64,000 bases of DNA from Megascapheus bottae (Eukaryota; Chordata; Mammalia; Rodentia; Geomyidae), in the NCBI GenBank assembly GCA_024803745.1, contig JANJXV010000266.1, positions 1,240,001 through 1,304,000 on the forward strand. Direction: 5' to 3'. The notes below the pieces were generated by a model, which searched no databases, was not told where the DNA came from, and saw only the letters and a list, made by a program, of their open reading frames with translations. The position numbers and the translations under genes were made by a program. Of the stretch, positions 1 through 12,720 are shown one piece after another. The stretch's first letter is position 1, and each line of letters begins with the position of its first letter.

Positions 1-3000
1 TGGAGGTGTGTGAACTCACAGAATGGAGGTGTGTGAATTCCTAGAATGGAGGAGTGTGAAGTCATAGAATGGAGGTGTGTGAAGTCACAGAATGGAGATG
101 TGTGAAGTCACAGAATGGAGGTGTGTGAACTCAGAATGGAGGTGTGTGAATTCACAGAAGGGAGGTTTGTGAAGTCATAGAATGGATGTTTCTGAAGTAA
201 GAATGAATGTGTGTGAAGTCATAGAATGGAGGTGTGTGAAGTCAAAATGCAGGTGTGTGAAGTCAAACAATGGAGGTGTGTGAAGTCACAGAATGGAGGT
301 GTGTGAAGTCACAGAATGGAAGTGTGTGAAGTCAAAATGGAGGTGTTTGAAGTCAGAGAATGGAGGTGTGTGAAGTCAAAGAATGGAAGTGTGTGAAGTC
401 AAAATTGTGGTGTGTGAAGTCACAAATGCAGGTGTGTGAAATCAGAGAATGGAGGTGTGTGAAGTCAAAATGGAGGTGTGTGAAGTCAAAGAATGGATTT
501 GTTTGAAGTCATAGAATGGAGGTGTATGAAGTCATGTAATGGAGGTTTGTGAAGTCAAACATTGGAAGTGTGTGAAGTTACAGAATGGAGGTGTGTGAAG
601 TCATAGAATGGAGGTGTGTGAAGTCATAGAATGGAGGTGTGTGAAGTCATAGATTGGAAGCGTGTGAAGTCATAGAATGGAGGTATGTGAAGTCATAGAA
701 TGGAGGTGTGTGAAGTCATATAATGGAAGTGTGTGAAGTCATAGAATGGAGGTGTATGAACTCAGAATTGAGGTGTGTGAAATCATGGACTGGACGTGTG
801 TGAAATCAAAGAATGGAGGTGTGGGAAGTGAAAAAATGGAGGTGTGTGAAGTCACAGAATGGAAGTGTGTGAAGTCAAAATTGAGGTGTGTGAAGTAACA
901 GAATGGAGGTGTGTGAAGTCACAGAATGGAGGTGTGTGAAGTCAAAATGGAGGTGTGTGAAGTCAAAGAAAGAGGTGTGTGAAGTCATAGAATGCAGGTC
1001 TGTGAAGTCATGGAATGGAGGTTTGTGAGGTCAAATATTTGAAGTGTGTGAAGTTACAGAAAGGAGGTGTGTGAAGTCATAGAATGGAGGTGTGTGAAGT
1101 CATAGAATGGAGGTGTGTGAAGTCACAGAAGGCAGGTGTGTGAAGTCACAGAATAGAGTTGTGTGAAATCACAATGGAGGTGTGTGAATTCATAGAATGG
1201 AGATGTGTGAAGTGAAAGAATGGAGTTGTGTGAAGTCATAGAATGGAGGTGTGTGAAGTCACAGAATAGAATTGTGTGTAGTCACAGAGTGGAGGTGTGT
1301 AAAGTCACAGATTGGAGGTGTGTGAAGTCAGATTGGAGGTGTGTGAAGTAACAGAATGGAGGTGTGTCAACTCAGAAAGGAGGTGTGTGAAGTCATAGAA
1401 TGGAGGTGTGTGAAGTCATCGAATGGAGGTGTTTGAAGTCATAGAATGTTGGTTTTTGAAGTCACAGAATGGAGGTGTGTGAAGTCATAGAATGGAGGTG
1501 TGTGAAGTCAGATTGGAGGTGTGTGAAGTAACAGGATGGAGGTGTGTCAACTCAGAAAGGAGGTGTGTGAAGTCATAGAATGGAGGTGTGTGAAGTCATA
1601 GATTGGAGGTGTGTGAAATCATAGAATGGAGGTCTGTGAAGTCACAGAAATGAGGTGTTTGAAGTCAAAATGGAAGTGTGTGAAGTCAGAATTGAGGTGT
1701 GTGATGTCATAGAATGGAGGTGTGTGAAGTCACAGAATGGAGGTGTGTGAACTCATACAATGGAGGAGTGTGAACTCATACAATGGAGGAGTGTGAAGTC
1801 ATGGAATGGAGGCGTGTGAAGTCACAGATGGAGGTGTGTGAAGTCATAGAATGGAGGTGTGTGAAGTCACACAATGGAGGTGTGTGAACTCAGAATGGAG
1901 GTGTGTGAATTCACAGAAGGGAGGTTTGTGAAGTCATAGAATGGATGTTTCTGAAGTAAGAATGAAGGTGTGTGAAGCCATAAAATGGAGGTGTGTGAAG
2001 TCAAAATGCAGGTGTGTGAAGTCAAACAATGGAGGTGTGTGAAGTCACAGAATGGAGGTGTGTGAAGTCACAGAATGGAAGTGTGTGAAGTCAAAATGGA
2101 GGTGTGTGAAGTCAGCGAATGGAGGTGTGTGAAGTCAAATCATGGACGTGTGTGAAGTCAAAATTTTGGTGTGTGAAGTCACAAATGCAGGTGTGTGAAG
2201 TCACAGAATGGAGGTGTGTGAAGTCAAAATGGAGGTGTGTGAAGTCAAAGAATGGATGTGTTTGAAGTCATAGAATGGAGGTGTATGAAGTCATGGAAAG
2301 GAGGTTTGTGAAGTCAAACATTGGAAGTGTGTAAAGTTACAGAATGGAGGTGTGTGAAGTCATCGAATGGAGGTGTGTGAAGTCAGAGAATGGAGGTGTG
2401 TGAAGTCAGAAAGCAGGTGTGTGAAGTCATAGAATGGAGGTGTGTGAAGTCATAGATTGGAAGCGTGTGAAGTCATAGAATGGAGGTGTGTGAAGTCATA
2501 GATTGAAGGTGTGTGGAAGTCATAGTATGGAGGTGTGTGAAGTCACAGAAAGGAGGTGTGTGAAGTCACAGAATGGAGTTGTGTGAAGTCACAATAGAGG
2601 TGTGTGAAGTCATAGAATGGAGTTGTGTGAAATCAAAGAATGGAGGTTTGTTAAGTCATAGAATGGATTGTGTGTGAAATCATAGAATGGAGGTGTGTGA
2701 ATCACAGAATTGAGGTGTGTAAAGTCACAGAGTGGAGGTGTGTGAAGTCATAGATTGGAAGTGTGTGAAGTCATAGAATGGAGGTGTGTGAAGTCATAGA
2801 ATGGAGGAGTGTGAAGTCAGAATGGAGATGTGTAGTCACATAATGGAGGTGTGTGAAGTCATAGAATGTTGGTGTGTGAAGTCATAGAATGGAGGTGTAT
2901 GAAGTCATAGAATGGAGGTGTGTGAAGTCAGAATGCAGGTGTGTGAAGTCATAGAATGGAGGTGTGTGAAGTCATAGAATGGAGGTGTGTGAAGTCATAG

Positions 3001-6000
3001 ATTGGAAGTGTGTGAAGTTATAGAATGGAGGTGTGTGTAGTCATAGAATGGAGGTGTGTGAAGTCACAGAATGGAGGTGTGTGAAGTCACAGAATCGAGT
3101 TGTGTGAAGTCACAATGGAGGTGTGTGAAGTCATAGAATGGAGGTGTGTGAAGTCAGAATAGAGGTGTGCGAAGTCATAGAATGGAGGTGTGTGGAGTCA
3201 GAATGGAGCTGTGTGAAGTCTTAGAATTCAGGTGTGTGAAGTCAGAATGGAGGTGTATGAACTCATAGAATGGAGGTGTGTGAAGTCACAATGGAGGTGT
3301 GTGAAGTCATAGAATGGGGGTTTTTGCAGTCACAGAATGGAGGGGTGTGAAGTCATAGAATGCAGGTGTGGGAAGTAAAAATGGAGTTTGTGAACTCATA
3401 GAATGAAGGTGTGTGAACTCATAGAATGGAGGTTGTGAAGTCATGGAATGGAGGTGTGTGAAGTCAAAGAATGGAGGTGTGTGAAGTCAAAGAATGTAGG
3501 TGTGTGAAGTCAAACAATAGAGGTGTGTGAAGTCAAACAATGGAGGTCTGTGAAGTCACAGAATGGATGTGTGTGAAGTCAAAACGGAGGTGTGTGAAGT
3601 CACAAAATGGAGATGTGTGAAGTCACAGAATGAAGGTGTGTGAAGTCAAAAAGGTGGTGTGTGAAGTCACAAATGGACGTGTGTAAAGTCACAGAATGGA
3701 GGGGTGTGAAGTCAAAATGGAGGTGTATGAAGTCAAAGAATGGAGGTGTGTGAAGTCATTGAATGGAGGTATATAAAGTCATGTCATGGAGGTGTGTGAA
3801 GTCACAGAATGGAGGTGTGTGAAATCAGAATTGAGGTGTGCTAAGTCATAGAATGGAGGTGTGTGAAGTCAGAATGGAGGTGTGTGAACTCATAGAACGG
3901 AGGTGTGTGAACTCATAGAATGGAGGTATGTGAAGTCACAATGGAGGTATGTGAAGTAATAGAATGGTGGTATGTGAAGTTACAGAATGGAGGTGTGGAA
4001 GTCAGAAATTGAGGTGTGTGAATTCACAGAATATAGGTGTGTGAATTCAGAATGGAGGTGTGTGAAGTCATATAATGGAGGTGTGTGAAGTCATGGAATG
4101 GAGGTGTGTGAAATAATAGAATGGACGTGTGGCAAGTCACAGAATGGAGGTGTGTGAAGTCAGAATGGAGGTGTGTGAAGTGATAGAATTGAGGTGTGTA
4201 AAGTCAGAATGGAGGTGTGTGAACACATAGAAGGGATGTGTGTGAAATCACAATGGAGGTGTGTGAAGTCATAGAATAGAGGTGTGTGAAGTCACAGAAG
4301 GAGATGTGTGAAGTCATAGAAAGGAGCTGTGTGAATTCAGAATGGAGGTGTGTGAAGTCACAGAATGGAGGTTTGTGAAGTCACAGAATGGGGGTGTGTG
4401 AGGTCATAGAATGGATGTTTGTGAAGTAAGAATGAAGGTGTGTGAAGTCATAGAATGGAGGTGTGTGAAGTCAAAATGGAGGTGTGTGAACTCATAGAAT
4501 AGAGATGTGTGACATCATAGAATGGAGATGTGTGAAGTCATGGAATGGAGGTGTGAAATCCAAGAATAGAGGAGTGCGAAATCAAACAATGGAGGTGTGT
4601 GAAGTCACAGAATGGAGGTGTGCGAAGTCACATAATGGAAGTGTGTGAAGTCAAAATTGAGGTGTGTGAAGTCACAGAATGGAGGTGTGTGAAGTCACAG
4701 TATGGACGTGTGTGAAGTCAAAATTGTGATGTGTGAAGTCACAAATGAAGGTGTGTGAAGTCATAGAATTGTGGTGTGTGAAGTCAAAATGGAGGTGTGT
4801 GAAATCAAAGAAAGAAGGGGTGTGAAGTCAAAGAATGGAGGTGTATGAAGTCATGGAATGGAGGTTTGTGAAGTCATAGAATAGAGATTTGTGAAGTCAT
4901 AGAATGGATGTGTGTGAAGTCAGAATGAAGATGTGTGAAGTCACAGAATGGAGGTGTATGAAGTCAAAGAATATTGGTGTGTGAAGTCATAGAATGGAGG
5001 TGTGTGAAGTCTAGAATGGAGGTGTGTGAAGTCATAGAATGGAGGTGTGTGAAGTCACAGAAAGGAGGTGTGTGAAGTCACAGAATGGAGGTGTGTAAAC
5101 TCACAGAGTGGAGGTGTGTGAAGGCACAGAATGGAGGGGTGTGAAGTCAAAGAATGGAGGTATGTGAAGTCACAGAATGGAGGGGTGTGAAGTCAGAATA
5201 GAGGTGTGCGAAATCATAGAATGGAGGTCTGTGAAGTCAGAATGGAGCTGTGTTAACTCATAGAACGGAGGTGTGTGAAGTCACAATGGAGATGTGTGAA
5301 GTCATAGAATGGTGGTTTTTGAATTCACAGAATGGAGGTGTGTGAAGTCATAGAATGGAGGTGGGTGAAGTCAGATTGGAGGTATGTGAAGTCACAGAAT
5401 GGAGGTGTGTCAACACAGAAAGCAGGTATGTGAAGTCATAGAATGGAGGTGTGTGAAATCAAAGAATGGAGGTGTGGGAAATCATAGAATGGAAGTGTGT
5501 GAAGTCACAGAATTGAGGTGTGTGAAGTCAGAATGGAGGTGTGTGAAGTCACAATGCAGGTGTGTGAACTGATAGAACGTAGGTGTGTGAAGTCACAATG
5601 TAGGTGTGTGAAGTCATAGAATGGAGGTGTGTGAAGTCATAGAATGGAGGTGTGTGAAGTCACAATATGGAGGTGTATGAAGTCATATAATGTAGGTGTG
5701 TGAAGTCACAGAATGGAGGTGTGTGACGTCAGAATGGAGGTGTGTGAAGTCACAGAATGGAGGTGTGTGAAGTCATAGAATGGAGATGTGTGAAGTCACA
5801 GAATGGAGGTGGGTGAAATCGTAGAATGGAGGTGTGTGAAGTCAGAGAATCGAAGGGTGTGAAGTCACAGAATGGAGGTGTGTGAAGTCACAGAATTGAG
5901 GTGTGTGAACTCACAATGGAGGTGAGTGAAGTCACAGAATGGAGGTGTGTGAAGTAATAGAATGGAAGTGTGTGAAGTCATAGAATGGAGGTGTGTGATG

Positions 6001-7430
6001 TCAGAATGGAGGTGTGTGAAGTCACAGAATGGAGGTATGTGACGTCATAAATGTTGGTGTGTGAAGTCATAGAATGGAAGTGTGAAGTCATAGAATGGAG
6101 GTGTGTGAAGTCATAGAATGGAGGTGTGTGAAGTCACAGAAGGCAGGTGTGTGAAGTCACAGAATAGAGTTGTGTGAAGTCACAATGGAGGTGTGTGAAT
6201 TCATAGAATGGAGGTGTGTGAAGTCAAACAACGGAGGTGTGTGAAGTCAAAGAATGGAGGTGTGTGAAATCACAGAATGGAGTTGTGTGTTGTCACAGAG
6301 TGGAGGTGTGTAAAGTTACAGAGTGGAGATGTGTGAAGTCTCAGAATGGAGGTGTGTGAAGTCATAGAATGGAGGTGTGTGAAGTCAGATTGGAGGTGTG
6401 TGATGTAACAGAATGGAGGTGTGTCAACTCAGAAAGGAGGTGTGTGAAGTCATAGAATGGAGTTGTGTGAAGTCATAGAATGGAGGTGTGTGAAATCATA
6501 GAATGGAGGTCTGTGAAGTCACAGAAATGAGGTGTTTGAAGTCAATATAGAAGTGTGTGAAGACAGAATGGAGTTGGGTGAAGTCATAGAATGGAGGTGT
6601 GTGAAGTCATAGAATGGAGGTGTGTGAACTCACAGAATGGAGGTGTGTGAATTCCTAGAATGGAGGAGTGTGAAGTCATAGAATGGAGGTGTGTGAAGTC
6701 ACAGAATGGAGGTATGTGAAGTCACAGAATGGAGGTGTGTGAACTCAGAATGGAGGTGTGTGAATTCACAGAAGGGAGGTTTGTGAAGTCATAGAATAGA
6801 TGTTTCTGAAGTAAGAATGAATTGTGTGAAGTCATAGAATGGCGGTGTGTGAAGTCAAAATGCACGTGTGTGAAGTCAAACAATGGAGGTGTGTGAAGTC
6901 ACAGAATGGAAGTGTGTGAAGTCAAAATGGAGGTGTTTGAAGTTAGAGAATGGAGGTGTGTGAAGTCAAAGAATGGACGTGTGTGAAGTCAAAATTGTGG
7001 TGTGTGAAGTCACAATGCAGGTGTGTGAAATCAGAGAATGGAGGTGTGTGAAGTCAAAATGGAGGTGTGTGAAGTCAAAGAATGGATTTGTTTGAAGTCA
7101 TAGAATGGAGGTGTATGAAGTCATGAAATGGAGGTTTGTGAAGTCAAACATTGGATGTGTGTGAAGTTACAGAATGGAGGTGTGTGAAGTCATCGAATGG
7201 AGGTGTGTGAAGTCATAGAATGGAGGTGTGTGAAGTCATAGATTGGAAGCGTGTGAAGTCATAGAATGGAGGTGTGTGAAGTTATAGATTGAAGATGTGT
7301 GGAAGTCACAGTATGGAGGTGTGTGAAGTCACAGAAAGGAGGTGTGTGAAATCACAGAATGGATTTGTGTGAAGTCACAGTGGAGGTGTGTGAAGTCATA
7401 GAATGGAGGTGTGTGAAATCAAAGAATGGA
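1..7430 (+). repeat. Most diverged, mainly monomeric part of the array
   Basis: This stretch has the highest variety of monomers, with many short AAA-linker forms (AAGTCAAAATGG) and variants such as AAACATTGG, ATTGTGG and GAATGTTGG. No near-identical long copies are visible here, unlike the right side of the window. Faded long-range similarity remains. The block near 37-700 recurs near 1,760-2,480 (offset 1,759, anchored at 189/1948 and 561/2320). It recurs again near 6,615-7,300 (offset 6,614 at 189/6803, drifting to 6,589 at 561/7150). No gene is present. I read this as the older part of the array, which is an inference from divergence judged by eye. Confidence 0.75.
1312..1671 (+). repeat. 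Local duplication with 180-bp offset
   Basis: A run of unusual monomers (CAGATTGG, then GAAGTAACAG, then GTGTCAACTCAGAAAGG) at about 1,312-1,420 recurs almost exactly at 1,492-1,600. The only clear change I saw is ACAGAATGG to ACAGGATGG. The remainder of each 180-bp unit no longer matches well, so this is either an eroded eight-monomer tandem duplication or a partial conversion. Confidence 0.6.
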
Positions 7431-8785
7431 GGTTTGTGAAGTCATAGAATGGATTGTGTGAGAAATCATAGAATGGAGGTGTGTGAAGTCACAGAATGGA
7501 GGTGTGTAAAGTCACAGAGTGGAGGTTTGTGAAGTCACAGAATGGAGTTTTGTGTGAAGTCACAGAATGGAGGTGTGTGAAGTCACAGAATGCAGGTGTG
7601 TGAAGTCAGAATAGAGGTGTGCGAAGTCATAGAATGGAGGTGTGTGAAGTCAGAATGGAGCTGTGTGAAGTCATAGAATGGAAGTGTGTGAGGTCAGAAT
7701 GGAGGTGTGTAAACTCATAGAATGGAGGTGTATGAAGTCAAAATGGAGGTGTGGGAAGTCACAGAATGGATGTGTAAGAACTTAGAAAGGAGGTGTGTGA
7801 AGTCTTAGAATGGAGGTAAGTGAAGTCATAGAATGGAGGTGTGTGAAATCATAGAATGGAGGTGTGTGAATGCACAGAATTGAGGTGTGTGAAGTCAGAA
7901 TGGAGGTGTGTGAAGTCACAGAATGGAGGTGTGAGTAGTCAAAGAAGGAGGTGTCTGAAGTCACAGAATGGAGGTGTGTGAAGACACAGAATGGAGGTGT
8001 GTGAACTCAGAAAGGAGGTGTGTGATGTCACAGAATGGACGTGTGTGAAGTCATAGAATGGATGTGTGTGAAGTCATAGAATGGAGGTGTGTGAAATCAA
8101 AGAATGGAGGTTTGTGAAGTCATAAAATGGATTGTGTGAGAAATCATAGAATGGATGTGTGTGAAGTCACAGAATGGAGGTGTGTAAAGTCACAGAGTGG
8201 AGGTGTGAGAAGTCACAGAATGGAGTTTTGTGTGAAGTCACAGAATGGAGGTGTGTGAAGTCACAGAATGCAGGTGTGTGAAGTCAGAATAGAGGTGTGC
8301 GAAGTCATAGAATGGAGGTGTTTGAAGTCAGAATGGAGCTGTGTGAAGTCATAGAATTGAAGTGTGTGAAGTCAGAATGGAGGTGTGTAAACTCATAGAA
8401 TGGAGGTGTATGAAGTCACAATGGAGGTGTGGGAAGTCACAGAATGGATGTGTAAGAACTCAGAAAGGAGGTGTGTTTAGTCTTAGAATGGAGGTCTGTG
8501 AAGTCATAGAATGGATGTATGTGAAGTCATAGAATAGAGGTGTGTGAAGTCACAATATGGAGGTGTGTGAAGTCATATAATGGAGGTGTGTGAATTCACA
8601 GAATTGAGGTGTGTGAAGTCAGAATGGAGGTGTGTGAAGTCAGAACGGAGGTGTGTGAATTCAGAGAATGGAGGTGTGTGAAGTCACAATGCAGGTGTGT
8701 GAACTCATAGAATGGAGGTGTGTGAAGTCACAATGTAGGTTTCTGAAGTCATAGAATGGAGGTGTGTGAAGTCATAGAATGGAGG
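7430..8785 (+). repeat. Degenerate 678-bp tandem duplication
   Basis: Distinctive variants repeat at a constant offset of 678 bp. ATTGTGTGAGAAATC occurs at 7453 and 8131, and TGTAAGAACT-type monomers occur at 7773 and 8451. Between these anchors the order of variants is the same, including GGAGTTTTGTGTGAAG, CAGAATAGAGGTGTGCGAAG and GGAGCTGTG. Several substitutions separate the two copies, so this is older than the duplications right of 14.9 kb. The outer limits are approximate. Confidence 0.75.
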
Positions 8786-8879
8786 TGTGTGAAGTCACAA
8801 TGTAGGTGTGTGAAGTCATAGAATGGAGGTGTGTGAAGTCACAGAATGGAGGTGTGTGAAGTCATAGAATGGAGGTGTG

Positions 8880-9990
8880 TGAAGTCACAGAATGGAGGTG
8901 TGTGAAATCATAGAATGGAGGTGTGTGAAGTCACAGAATGGAGGTGTGTGAAGTCAGAATGGAGGTGTGTGAAGTCATAGAATGGAGGTGTGTGAGGTCA
9001 GAATAGAGGTGTGAAGTCATAGAATGGAGGTGGGTGCAGTCATAGAAATTAGCTGTGGGAAGTCAGAGAATGGAGAAGTGTGAAGTCATAGAGTGGAGGT
9101 GAGTGAAGTCACAGATTCGAGGTCTGTGAAGTCATAGAATGAAGGTGTGTGAAGTCAGAATGTAGGTGTACGAAGTCATAGAATAGAGGTGTATGAAGTC
9201 AGAATGGAGGTGTGTGAAGTCATAGAATGGAGGTGTGTGCACTCATAGAATGGAGGTGTGTGACGTCACAATGGAAGTTTGTGAAGTCATAGAATGGAGG
9301 TGTGTGAAGTCACAGAATGGAGGTGTGTGAAGTCATACAATGGAGGTGTGTGAAGTCAGAATGGACGTGTGTGAAGTCAAAGAATGGAGGTTTGTGAGCT
9401 CAGAATGGCGGTGTGTGAAGTAATAGATGGAGGTGTGTGAAGTCACAGAATGGAAGTGTGTGAAATCATAGAATGGAGGTGTGTGAAGTCATAGAATGGA
9501 GGTGTGTGAAGTCACAGAATGGTGGTGTGTGAAGTCACAGAATCGAGGTGTGTGAAGTTTCAGAATGGAGGTGTGTGAAATCATAGAATGGAGGTGTGTG
9601 AAGTCACAGAATGGAGGTGTGTGAAGTCAGAATGGAGGTGTGTGAAGTCATAGAATGGAGGTGTGTGAGGTCAGAATAGAGGTGTGAAGTCATAGAATGG
9701 AGGTGGGTGAAGTCATAGAAATTAGGTGTGGGAAGTCATAGAAATGAGAAATGTGAAGTCATAGAGTGGAGATGAGTGAAGTCACAGATTCGAGGTCTGT
9801 GAAGTCATAGAATGGAAGTGTGTGAAATCAGAATGTAGGTGTACGAAGTCGTAGAAGAGAGGTGTGTGAAGTCAGAATGGAGGTGTGTGATGTCATAGAA
9901 TGTAGATGTGTGAAGTCATAGAATGGAGTATTGTGAAGTCACCGAAGGGAGGTTTGGGAAGTCATAGAATGGAGGTATGAGAAATCAAAT
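8880..9990 (+). repeat. Degenerate 673-bp tandem duplication
   Basis: The variant series GAGGTCAGAATAGAGG, GTGTGAAGTCATAG, GGAGGTGGGTG, AGAAATTAG, then CAGATTCGAGGTCTG occurs from about 8,990 and again from about 9,663 (anchors 9001 and 9674, offset 673). The second copy is incomplete by the time the sequence changes near 9,950. This is the leftmost place where the AGAAATTAG and ATTCGAGG marker monomers appear; both recur throughout the later segments. Confidence 0.7.
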
Positions 9991-10099
9991 TAGAGGGGTG
10001 TGAAGTCGGAGAATGGAGGTGTGTGAAGTCATAGAATGGATGTGGGTGAAGTCATAGAATGGAGGTGTGTGAATTCAGATTGGAGGTGTGTGAAGTCAT

Positions 10100-12720
10100 A
10101 GAATGGAGGTGTGTCAACTCAGAAAGGAGGTGTGTGAAGTCATAGAATGGAGGTGAGTGAAGTCATAGAATGGAGGTGTCTGAACTCATAGAATGGAGGT
10201 GTGTGACGACACAACGGTAGTTTGTGAAGTCATAGAATGGAGGTGTGTGAAGTCACAGAATTGAGGTGTGTGAAGTCCGAATGGAGGTGTGAAGTCATAG
10301 AATGGAGGTGGGTGAAGTCATAGAAATTAGGTGTGTGAAGTCATAGAATGGAGGTGTGTGAACTCATAGAATGGAGGTGTGTGACATCACAATGGAAGTT
10401 TGTGAAGTCATAGAATGGAGGTGTGTGAAGTCACAGAATGGAGGTGTGTGAAGTCATAAAATGGAGGTGTGTGAAGTCAGAATGGAGGTTTGTGAAGTCA
10501 CAGAATGGAGGTGTGTGAATTCAGAATGGAGGTGTGTGAAGTCATAGATGGAGGTGTGTAATGTCACAGTATGGAGATATGTGAAATCATAGAATGGAGT
10601 TTTGTGAAGTCACAAAATGGAGTTGTTTGAGTCAGAATTGAGGTGTGTGAAGTCATAGAATGGAGGTGGGTGAAGTCATAGAATGGAGGTGTATGAAGTC
10701 ATAGAATGGAGGTGTGTGAAGTCACTGAATGGACGGGTTTAAAGTCATAGAATGGAGGTGTGTGACGTCAGAGAATTGAGCTGTTTGAAGTCATATATTG
10801 GAGGTGTGTGAAGTCAAAATGTATGTGTGAAGTCATAGAATGTAGGTGTGTGAAGTCATAAAATGGAGGTGTGTGAAGTCACAGAATGGAGGTGTGTGAA
10901 GTCATAGATGGAGGTGTGTGAGGTCATAGAATGGATGTTTCTGAAGTAAGAATGAAGGTTTGTGAAGTCATAGAATGGAGGTGTGTGACGTTATTGAATG
11001 GAGGTGTGTGAAGTCACTGAATGGAAGTGTGTGAAGTCAGAATGGAGGTGTGAAGTCATAGAATGAACGTGGGTGAAATCATAGAAAGGAGGTGTGGGAA
11101 GTCATAGAATGGAGGAGTGTGAAGTCATACAGTGGAGGTGAGTGAAGTCACAGATTCGAGGTCTGTGAAGTCATAGATTGGAGGTGTGTGATGTCAGAAT
11201 GGAGGTGTGCGAAGTCATAGAATAGAGGTTTGTGAAGTCAGAATGTAGGTGTGTGAAGTCATAGAATGGAGGTGTGTGAACTCATAGAATGGAGGTGTGT
11301 GACGTCACAATGGAAGTGTGTGAAGTCACAGAATGGAGGTGTGTGAATTCATACAATGGAGGTGTGTGAAGTCAGAATGGAATTTTGTGAAGTCACAGAA
11401 TTGAGCTGTGTGAATTCAGAATGGAGGTGTGTGAAGTCATAGAATGTAGGTGTGAGAAGTCAGAATGGAGGTGTGTGAACTCATAGAATGGAGGTGTGTG
11501 TAGTCACAATGGAGGTGTGTGAAGTCATAGAATGGAGGTGTGTGAAGTCACAGAATGGAGGTGTGTGAAGTCATGGAATGGAGTTGTGTGAAGTCATAGA
11601 ATGGGTGTTTGTGAAGTAAGAATGAATGTGTGTGAAGTCATAGAATGGAGGTGTGTGAAGTCACAGAATGGAGGTGTGGGAAGTCACAGATTGCAGGAGT
11701 GTAAAGTCACAGAATGGAGGTGTGTGAACCCAGAATGGAGGTGTGTAAAGTCACAAAATGGAGGTGTGTGAAGTCATAGAATGGAAGTGTGTCAAGTCAT
11801 AGAATGGAGGTGTGTGAAGTCACAGAATGGACGGTATGAATTCATAGAATGGAGCTGTGTGAAGTCACAGAATTGAGGTGTTTGAAGACATATATTGGAG
11901 GTGTGTGAAATCAAAATGGATGTGTGAAGTCATAGAATGGAGGTGTGTGAAATCATAGAATGAGGGTGTGTGAAGTCATAGAATGGAGGTGTGTGAAGTC
12001 ACAGAATGGAGGTGTGTGAAATCATAGAATGGAGGTATGTGAAGTCATAGAATGGAAGTGTGTGAAGTCACAGATTGGAGGTGTGTGAAGTCACAGAATC
12101 CAGGTGTGAGAAGTCACAGAATGGAGGTGTGTGAACTCAGAATGGAGGTGTGTGACGTCACAGAATGGAGGTGTGTGAAGTCATAGAATGGAGGTGTGTG
12201 ACGTCAGAGAATGGAGGTGTGTGAAATCATAAAATGGAGGTGTGTGAAGTCACAGAATGGAGGTGTGTGAAGTCAGAATGGAGGTGTGTGAAGTCATAGA
12301 GTGGAGGTGTGTGAAGTCAGAATGGAGGTGTGAAGTCATAGAATGGAGGTGGGTGAAGTCATAGAACTTAGGTGTGGGAAGTCATAGAATGGAGAACTGT
12401 GAAGTCATAGAGTGGAGGTGAGTGAAGTCACAGATTCGTGGTCTGTGAAGTCATAGAATGGAGTTGTGTGAAGTCATAGAATGGAGTATTGTGAAGTCAC
12501 CGAAGGGAGGTTTGTGAAGTCATAGAATAGAGGTATGAGAAATCAAATTAGAGGGGTTTGAAGTCGTAGAATGGAGGTGTGTGAAGTCATAGAATGGAGG
12601 TGGGTGAAGTCATAGAATGGAGGTGTGTGAATTCAGATTGGAGGTGTGTGAAGTCATAGAATGGAGGTGTGTCAACTCAGAAAGGAGGTGTGTGAAGTCA
12701 TAGAATGGAGGTGAGTGAAG
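10100..12720 (+). repeat. Diverged relative of the 4.8-kb segment
   Basis: Marker monomers run in the same order as in 14.77-17.57 kb but with drifting offsets. GTCAACTCAG is at 10113 versus 14771 (4,658). GGACGGGTTT is at 10731 versus 15483 (4,752). GGGTGTTTGTG is at 11608 versus 16449 (4,841). ATCCAGGTG is at 12098 versus 16941 (4,843). The second GTCAACTCAG is at 12671 versus 17513 (4,842). The offset jumps imply whole-monomer insertions or deletions. This copy is clearly older than the near-identical pair that follows. Confidence 0.75.
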
